Below are positions 57,121 through 64,000 of a DNA stretch of 64,000 nt, piece by piece. The translations under genes were made by a program, and so were the position numbers. The notes below the pieces were generated by a model, which worked only from the letters and a program-made list of their open reading frames with translations, was not told where the DNA came from and searched no databases. The stretch's first letter is position 1. The number at the start of each line of letters is the position of its first letter. This DNA comes from Toxotes chatareus. Taxonomy: Eukaryota; Chordata; Actinopteri; Toxotidae. The stretch is from assembly GCA_016801885.1 (NCBI GenBank), contig CM028899.1:22496501-22560500 (forward strand), written 5' to 3'.

Positions 57121-59639
57121 GCATATGGCTGTAAACGGCAGTGTATTCAATCTGGTCCTGTTCCAAAACTATCTCCAGGCAAATGCTGCCTCAGAGTTAT
57201 AAAATGAGCTGCATATGACGATATTACAATGTTTAATTAACACACAGGTAGCAGCTTATTTTACTGAATTGAATATTTCTTATTATGTCTTTGTTCCACA
57301 GTGGAAAATTGCTCTAGATTCCATGAATGTTGCCAGTGTCTTAAAAGGAAATGAATCAGGTTAAAATACTTTTCTTCTTTTAGTAGAATATCACACAATA
57401 TTCATCAGCATGTTTCTTTCTACATTTTCTACTCTAAGGATAACTAGTAACATGAGACATAAAATCAAAGTGGGATAAAAAATAAATACAATTAGAAATA
57501 ATAAAGTATACAAAGAATGAATTTGAACTTAGGTAGAACAAGCCATAAAGAATCTGATACAGAAAGTGACTGAAAGTAAGTTAAGGAAAACACAAGCAAC
57601 GACTTCATACATAAAACATTTATTGTCTCTTCTAACAAAGAACGACACAACAGTAACAACACCTACAATGATGCTACAGATCAAGCAGTATAGAAAATGG
57701 ATGGAAGTAAGAATACAAATGTACACATTCAAACAGGATGAACAGTAATAAAGTAATGACACTGCAGCATGTTAGGAGCAGATATGTTTATTTTGTAGAG
57801 TTTCTTGCAGGACAGCAGAGGAAAGAGACACTCAGAAGGACGGGGAGCTTGACTGTCCAGGGCAAAGTGGCTATAAAGTTATGTGATCAGACACACTAAT
57901 AATTCCTTCCCTGGTTCTGTTGGTCTAACAGTGAGGTTCAGTTCCTTTTAAGTTAAGTTAGTTAACTGAAATGCAGTTTAGCATCTAATCATAAGCGCAA
58001 AAAAATGCTAAAGTTTGTATATAGTAGGGCCCTAAAGTCTGAGACCACTAATGAAGATACTTGCATAATTTGCATTTATTTCCTATGTGAAAACAATTAG
58101 AGAGGATTTACAGAGTTGCTGTAATGTAAGATAGATATAATCAAAGGATTATAGGAGTTTTTATGTTCTTTACACATAAAAATGATTCTCTGTCTGAAAT
58201 GATGTAGGAAGCAGACTACATGACCAGGTGTTTCCTCCTGCTGAAGCAGGCTAACCACATCCAGACTTCAGTCACTTTGTAAAGGAAAAGTTTGACATTT
58301 AAGTTTGACTTACTCTTAATCAAGATTGAGTCACCATCAAGTAGTTCAAAAAGACATTTTCTGGGGCTCTTGTCTTCCGGGGAGTGAGATGTGAAGATCA
58401 ATATCAATTAATGTAATCAATCACATCCATGTCTGTGTTTTAAAGTACAGAGCTGGAATCAGAACATTGTTAGCCTAGCCCAGCACAAAGACTGGGAGCA
58501 TGGGGAAACAGCCAGCCTGACTCTGTCTAAACTGCTAATTAAAAGACTGTATGTCCTCTGTTTAACCCACACACAAGCAGTAAATGTAAAAACAGCATTT
58601 GTTTTGAATGAGGTTCTGACTCCAGCTCTGTCCTTAACACACAGACCTGAGACCAGTGTTGATCTTTCCCTCAGAAAACAAGTATATTTCCCAAAATTGA
58701 ACTCTTCATTCTTTGAAGAATGACTTCTGATACAAAACTGAAACCAGACCAACAGAAGGTAGTGTGGCTATAACATATTGGTGTAAACCAAGTGACACTG
58801 GAAGAAAGAGATAATACTGAACATCAGGTTAGAGGGTTACTTTCCCGAACAGCACTATACTTTTCAACCTCTCCCTGGGCTCCTGTGGCTCTACAGCCTC
58901 ATCTAAGAGGGTAATTAGAGCCACGCAAGGGGGGCATCAGCAGGACAGGAAGACAGGGCCAGAGCGTAGTTCTTTATATACACATGCACTTTTTCACACA
59001 TACACACACACCCACACTAGGCTACAGGTATGGCAGTGTCTACACCGGATGCGTTCAACCACAGTATACTAAACATTAGCATGTTAGCATGTTGGTGTTG
59101 TGAGTAAGTACAGCTTCTATCAAGTGATAGACCCAATGATCAGAGCAACAAAAATAAAACTCAGGTTGTAATAAATAGTTCCTGTTCATAAAATCTAATG
59201 TTCAGGCGTTTTTTGTTTTATCCCACCTGGATTATAATTTGATCAATAGATTAGGTCTTCCTCTTTTCTTGTTACATATAGAACAGCTTTAAGTTTGACA
59301 CATTCAAGTGTATCATGTACCCTTCTTTTACACATAATGCACATGTCAAACCTATGCTGGAAGTGTTCTTTTTTTTTTCTTTTTCTTTTTCTTTTTTTTG
59401 GCCCAGCATGCACTGTGTCCGTGAAACATCCCAATTTAGTCCACACTAACTGAGAAAAATTACAGTGATTACAAGATTATGACTGAACATATGACATTAT
59501 TGTCAAGAGAAAACCAGCCAAATAATGACATTTCCTGATGCTGAGGTTAAGGAAAATAAGAGTAGCAGTAATGTGTCTATGATGGGTGCAGATACAGTGT
59601 TCCAAGCACCCTCGCCCCCCCACCTCCTTTTTGATACTT

Positions 59640-59830
59640 TCTATAAAAAGCAGTCAATTTGCAGCTGATTTCAGGGCCAGGAATGGGGGCTTGGGTCAAT
59701 GTGCTCTCTTGGCATCCCAGGTTAATTTCCTTCAGTAATACCATATTTTCCTGCCACTTATGGCTCCATTACCTCTAAGAGGGTCCTAGAGGTTGAAATC
59801 TCAGATCCAGTCATTAGACAGTCCTCTTGG
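59640..59830. promoter_or_regulatory. Candidate conserved non-coding element
   Basis: Non-repetitive block: 'gcagtcaatttgcagctgatttcagggcc', 'cttggcatcccaggttaatttcc', 'ctgccacttatggctccattacc'. It has a CAGCTG E-box and a TAATTT core. Appearance only. Confidence 0.22.
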
Positions 59831-60597
59831 AGCCGTTGGGTAAAGGCTTGATTAATGTTCTCTCTTAGTCACCCATAAGTTAAAATGTGTGAGAGACCTA
59901 ACATTATGGTAATATGATTTGGTGGCTTGATTTGGTGAGACTTTTTGTGTTTGTTTAGATGTCCACAGCTTGTGTAGTTTATAGATTTGATATGAAAGGT
60001 TGTCTATGTCACAGAGTTCTTTTATATGTAGAGGCACTGTAGGTTTAATGTACTTTAAAATAGCTGTGAAGCCACTTATCAAAATAGCTGTGTAGAAAAG
60101 CTTCTCACTTCATCATAGACATAGGTATAGCTGACCAGACAAAACTCCACTGCAGCTGCACTTTCCTATCACTTTCCTACTGTGATAACTATCTGCAAGC
60201 CCTTGCACAAACTGGTGGCTGGGGCGCTATCAGAACACTATCTACATGTTGGTTTACAACCCTGTGACACATTTGTGTTTCGATCATTAACTTGGAGTAC
60301 GCTCACACACACACGCCTTTTTTTGACATCCCCTTGTAGACAGAAAATGTAAATATGATGACACCGAAATGTCACCGAATGTGACATAGTGTGAAGTTGT
60401 TAGGAGAAGGTCAGAGGGGATGGATGTACAGGACTTTGACACTGGAGAATGGGTTTCATGTCCTGCATCCTACATGTTGACAGGTTTACACACAGCAGGA
60501 CACTTGGTTAAGGTTGGGGAAAGTATGTCCTTTTATAGATTCCAAGATGAACTGGAGTCTACAAAGTCCACTTCATCAGCTCAGTGATGTACATACA

Positions 60598-60598
<1 letters not shown>

Positions 60599-60656
<58 letters not shown>
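60599..60656 (+). repeat. Compound (TG)11(TA)18 microsatellite
   Basis: Uninterrupted TG run changing to a TA run, followed by GCTAGCTAGCTA. Alternating purine-pyrimidine DNA of this length can adopt unusual structures such as Z-DNA (TG part) or cruciform (TA part). Confidence 0.9.
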
Positions 60657-60657
<1 letters not shown>

Positions 60658-61436
60658 CTAGCTAGCTATGCACAGAATTCAATTATTATTTAACTTTCAT
60701 CACTGTAGTTCAAGTCAAAGGTCAGTCATCATCAGTCATTGCCGGTGAACAGATGTCAACTAGTCCCAGTCTCCTGAGGGCCACCAGCGGACATCACTTT
60801 ATCATACTCTTTAGTTCTCTCTTTTTCCCTTAACCCCTGATACCTCATTCTCTTTATCACTCCATCATATCTCCTTCCTCTCTTCTTTCACTGGATTCAT
60901 CCCTCTTATCCCTCAATCCATCTCCAACACTTACCCCCTCTCAACCCATCTTCCCTTCCTCTATACCCACCCCTTCCCCTCCCTCTTGACTTTCAGAGAA
61001 CAGAAGCCAGCTTAGGGGGGGAGAGGCGAGAAATCAATAAGGCATGATTTATTGATCACTAAAAATGATGATGCTCATTAGCCCCCCAAAGGGACCTCAG
61101 CGTTAAGCAGATGACAAAATGTCACCCGCCCTCATTCCACCCCACCCAGCCACCCCTTCTCACAAAAAAAATGATCCCTGGCCACCACCAAGCGGCCCTC
61201 TCTTCTCTCCTCCCTCCCCCAGCAGCTGAGCTGATATGTAAGATGCTGGACAAAAAGATGCAGGCCTCAAAGTTAGATGGCAGCGAGATGGACAGATTGT
61301 AGTCAGTCTGTTCAGACTTCACTCATATCTACAAGCATAGCTTAACTTTCAACTCTCAGCTTTGTCATTTCTATCTGCACAGTTTTCTGTTGTTTCCCTT
61401 GTGTAAAAAAAACAACCAAGCCAAAGAGTTCAAGAT

Positions 61437-61901
61437 GTGAAAGATGTGAAAGATTCTGGTTTCACTCTCCACAAAAGAGTGAGAAGTTGGTGTTCGACCA
61501 GACTGACAAGCCACCTGAGTAGATTTAGTGTCTTTCTCTTGGAGGACATGTCTGACTGGAAGGGGACCTCAAGGGAGACATATGCCACACATACACGTGA
61601 GGTACGATACATTTCTCATAATAACTGGAAGGGAGAGTTGGAGGGACTGTATCTTCCACTATTCTTGGGAGCATCTGAAGATTTACAGGAGGGACTGGAT
61701 GCAATTGCAGATATAAAGGATCTCAAGGTTATGGATGGGTGGACTTTGTCCTGTAAAACCATTAGATTTCATACCAAATCTGATTTAGGAGTGCAACTTA
61801 AGAAGTTTCTAACTTACTGCATGCTCCATGTTCTTAATACTCCAAAAAGGCCTCAGTATTGTTCAAATAAAGGTTCTGAGATTGCTTTTATGATTATCTG
61901 A
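61437..61901 (+). CDS. Orphan reading frame, 154 codons, function unknown
   Basis: The second-longest frame outside the large LINE's endonuclease and reverse transcriptase. It begins with ATG at 61437 and stops at 61899-61901. The peptide has mixed composition and no low complexity (words such as WCSTRLTSHL, DMSDWKGTSR, GLYLPLFLGASEDLQEG, DGWTLSCKTIRFHTKSD). I recognise no domain, signal peptide or membrane segment. There is no clear splice or promoter signal. In AT-balanced DNA a frame of this length by chance is uncommon but not rare over 64 kb and six frames. It could be a mobile-element piece, an exon or noise; I lean to a decayed coding fragment. Confidence 0.25.
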   Translation: MKDVKDSGFTLHKRVRSWCSTRLTSHLSRFSVFLLEDMSDWKGTSRETYATHTREVRYISHNNWKGELEGLYLPLFLGASEDLQEGLDAIADIKDLKVMDGWTLSCKTIRFHTKSDLGVQLKKFLTYCMLHVLNTPKRPQYCSNKGSEIAFMII

Positions 61902-62480
61902 CAGCATATGGATCCCCCCTTGAGGATAGCAGGCAATTTTTGACAATTATGCCCACTATATGCACCATAAGTCTCTGCAAAGGTGCAAAACTTCTCTGTC
62001 AAACTCTCTCTCTCCATATTTAGCACAACTACCTCTGTCACTTTTGTGACACAAACTGCTACACCATGCCTTTAAAGTACAGCTATTCAGAACAGGTATA
62101 AACACAGTTACCTTCAGACATGGTTGGATGAGACATACTATATTATAGTTCAGTTAAAAAAATACTGATGATTTGTGGATAGTCTGATCCTTGCAAAATC
62201 ATGATCCACTTTCATTTTTAACAAAATTTCACTCTCAGATTTTGAGCAGGAGAATTGATCTCTGAGTAAAAGTCTACAGTTTTAGAAACTATTATTTTCC
62301 ATTTGCTGTTTTTCAGTTTTGTGTGGGTTCTGTGCCGTTAATGCCCCAGAGCTGTGGCTCTGAGCCATGGTTTCCAACTCATTTGGGCTGGCATGTAGCT
62401 GGTATTGTTAAAAAGCCTTCACATATCCCGTTATGACAAGATATTTGTTTGTCTCTCACAACCCGCAGTGGGATCATCAC
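61902..62480. other. AT-rich non-coding sequence before the second LINE
   Basis: No gene or repeat is recognised between the orphan frame and the second LINE. The sequence just before 62481 is ordinary genomic DNA without a clear target duplication that I can check, as the LINE's right end lies outside the window. Confidence 0.4.
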
Positions 62481-62492
62481 AAAGATGGCGCC
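62481..62492 (+). promoter_or_regulatory. YY1/TISU-like start motif of the second LINE
   Basis: AAAGATGGCGCC matches the TISU consensus SAASATGGCGGC at 10 of 12 positions and shares ATGGCGCC with the motif at 14480. It again includes the first ATG of the LINE frame. Confidence 0.45.
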
Positions 62493-62589
62493 AGTGCGTG
62501 TGGCCTGCCGTCTGCCGCTGTCAGTTCTATTTGTGGTTGTGTTTCTGTCATTTGTCACAAAAAAACGCAGGCTCTGTATTGGTTTATGA
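62485..62589 (+). pseudogene. LINE N-terminal mini-frame with hydrophobic segment (broken)
   Basis: From the ATG in the start motif the frame reads MAPVRVACRLPLSVLFVVVF and LSFVTKKRRLCIGL and stops at 62587-62589. The first three residues, the following basic residue and the hydrophobic stretch of about 15 residues parallel the start of the LINE at 14484 (MAPPEANVFARVALKCRF). A frameshift in the A-run at about 62559-62565 separates it from the continuing part (VYDRHSFISN), which lies in another frame. The start was chosen because it sits at the element's 5' boundary. Function of the segment is unknown. Confidence 0.5.
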
Positions 62590-62869
62590 TCGCCACTCTT
62601 TCATATCCAACCTTCTACTGAAAAACTAGTGAAGTTAGGGTGGACAGCCTGGGTGGACAGAAAACTTCTCTTCCTCTGTTCCTTTTGGAAATACGTGCTC
62701 ACCTCTGCCATGCTCCAGTTCCACCACCATGGAGGAGGCATCATAAACGCTGAGGAAAATACAGCAGTCTGTTGGTGAGCATTACAGTAAATCCTGCCTG
62801 GCACTGTATCCAGGGACTTATCCCAGCATTTTGGCTATATATGTATTGGGTCATAGCCATTTTGTTTTC

Positions 62870-63572
62870 AGGTGCTCTCTGGATCCTGTATACACCTGGC
62901 TGGTAACTGTTGTTGGCCTGGACGTGAAGATCCAGATCTGCCTCAGAAGCCTTCAGCCACTGGGTGGGGTACTCTGGGCTGGGAAGACAGCCCAGTTTCA
63001 AAAGCTAGATCATTAGGAAATAACACATATCTACTGAATGACTTCTTCCTGTGGATTGGATTTTTTGTGTGTGCCTGAAGCCTGGCTGAGAGTCTCTGAG
63101 TCGAGCTCTTTTACTACTGGAATGTACAAACTTTCACTGGATGAGGGTGAGCAACGACTGCTATTGAGAAAAAATTTTACGGTAAGAAACTGTTGCTTGA
63201 AACTGTTAACTTCTACTCCTGCTTTGATCTGAGCATGTTCGAGCTGGATTGACCTCACCTGGTGCTGTGCATTGTGATTTGCTGACCACCTAAATATAAA
63301 TAATAATTAATAAGGACTTAATCAGTTACTTTTCTGATTTCTTGGCTGGGAATCTGGCAAAATATGACAGGGTTCTAATCATGGGAGATATTAATATTCA
63401 TATCTGTTGTCCTACTAACTCTTTGGTTGAAAACTTTCCAAATCTTATTGACTCTTTCAATCGTGTGAGGTCTGTTACAGGTCCTATACAAGAGCATGGT
63501 CACACATTAGACCTTGTTTCATCATCTAAAATTGTTTTTTTAATACTGACGTACGCGATGCACTTTCTCTAA
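62870..63572 (+). pseudogene. LINE APE-type endonuclease relic
   Basis: Different frames carry parts of an endonuclease. 'SLGNNTYLLNDFF' (near 63020) matches the start of the fold, and 'CVPEAWLRV' (near 63085) is the position of the catalytic TETWL, here with Glu kept in EAWL. 'VLIMGDINIHICC' (near 63370) is the GDFN motif with Asp and Asn kept, and 'EHGHTLDLVSSS' follows at about 63500. Several stops and frame changes separate them, and no SDH motif is readable after 63572. The protein would have nicked target DNA for the LINE. This copy cannot be functional. Confidence 0.65.
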
Positions 63573-64000
63573 TCACAGGCCTGTTTTATTTGAGATCTAA
63601 ACTGTATGCTCCAGCTTGTTGTTGTTGTATCTTTAACCCTTCCACTGCTGTACAGTTCTCTGCTTCTTTCAAAAATGCTGTTGAGTCTCCCCATTGTTTT
63701 AATACTGATGGGTTAACCTCACTATTTAACTCACTATTTTACCATTAAAACTGAACTATGGTGGAATGGCACTACTCATGCAGGTGTCTTTTGACCTTTT
63801 AAAGGACAGCTGGTGCAGATATCAGAAAACTGAAAAAGCAGAACTATTTTCTGATATTGTTTGAAATAATTGTTACAAACCTTGTGTTCGTTTTAGTCCT
63901 GGTAATGCTGTTCTTAATACCCCCTAATCTGCTTCTCTTGATGTTTCCTCAGAAACCTGGGAACATTTTTTTGTTGACAAGATCATTAGAGCACACATCT

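Larger units (their letters stand above)
53930..61430. other. Non-coding sequence with candidate regulatory stretches
   Basis: No gene is supported. The frames at 54356-54598 (+), 55663-55935 (-) and 58459-58752 (-) have no domain. Candidate regulatory blocks at 54770-54930, 56870-57120 and 59640-59830 are listed. T-rich sequence occurs at 56221-56236 and 59371-59399. CT-rich sequence at 60820-61000 is low-complexity. Confidence 0.4.
62481..64000 (+). mobile_element. Second LINE, 5' part, decayed, running off the right edge
   Basis: A LINE of CR1/L2 type starts at the AAAGATGGCGCC motif (ATG 62485). In order it has a hydrophobic N-terminal segment, a stretch with VYDRHSF, endonuclease words LGNNTYLLNDFF (near 63020), EAWLRVSES (near 63080) and GDINIHICC (near 63378), then HGHTLDLV (near 63500). 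After that comes the linker to the reverse transcriptase, with ETWEHFFVDKIIRAHI at the window's edge. Frameshifts and stops are frequent, so the copy is older than the LINE at 14481. It belongs to a different subfamily but shares the same 5' start arrangement. Its reverse transcriptase, if present, lies beyond 64000. Confidence 0.75.

Noticed and set aside
1..64000. CRISPR array, bacterial operon, tRNA or rRNA genes
   Set aside because: No regularly spaced direct repeats, no ribosome-binding sites with tight gene packing, and no tRNA A/B box pairs or rRNA sequence were seen. The window is eukaryotic.
1..64000. A coherent new multi-gene system
   Set aside because: The recognisable genes are independent mobile-element relics on both strands with different ages; nothing links them functionally. 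The shared start motif of the two LINEs is the only system-like signal and is reported as a hypothesis.

Overview
The window looks like non-coding teleost fish DNA, most likely from a ray-finned fish of percomorph type. It is AT-rich and full of (CA)n/(TG)n microsatellites. Its recognisable genes all belong to mobile elements typical of fish: a Rex1/Babar-like LINE, Rex3-like LINE tails ending in (GATG)n, L2-like LINE tails ending in (GAATT)n, a Tc1-like transposase relic and endogenous-retrovirus pol fragments. I found no confident host protein-coding exon, tRNA, rRNA or CRISPR array. The host sequence could be a gene desert or the inside of a very large intron. All family names rest on remembered sequence features, not on a database search.

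Layout. 1-14.4 kb: mostly anonymous sequence with scattered dispersed-repeat pieces (2.75, 4.2-4.5, 7.5, 9.9 kb). 14.48-17.85 kb: an almost full-length LINE on the + strand with endonuclease and reverse transcriptase, broken by several frameshifts and stops. 19.0-20.25 kb: an old teleost repeat carrying three later LINE-tail insertions, one with a clear 11-bp target-site duplication. 21.4 kb: a small retroviral pol remnant. 22.59-23.37 kb: a Tc1-like transposase relic on the - strand followed by a Rex3-like tail. 28.8-29.1 kb: a duplicated LTR-like tail. 33.16-34.04 kb: a non-autonomous DNA transposon with 65-bp inverted ends and a probable 8-bp target duplication. 34-48 kb: microsatellites and several stretches that resemble conserved regulatory DNA. 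49.2-50.3 kb: a broken retroviral pol. 51.27-51.49 kb: a possible exon or coding relic on the - strand. 53.2-53.9 kb: hAT-like end fragments. 61.4-61.9 kb: an orphan 154-codon reading frame. 62.48 kb to the right edge: the 5' part of a second LINE, strongly decayed.

How the parts relate. The genes do not form one pathway; the window records successive transposon insertions. The most interesting shared feature is at the 5' ends of the two LINEs. Both begin at an AAGATGGCGCC motif that contains the first ATG and looks like a YY1/TISU element, in which one short motif serves as core promoter and as start site for a nearly leaderless message. Both then encode a short hydrophobic, signal-peptide-like segment. 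This is a hypothesis that could be tested across fish genomes.
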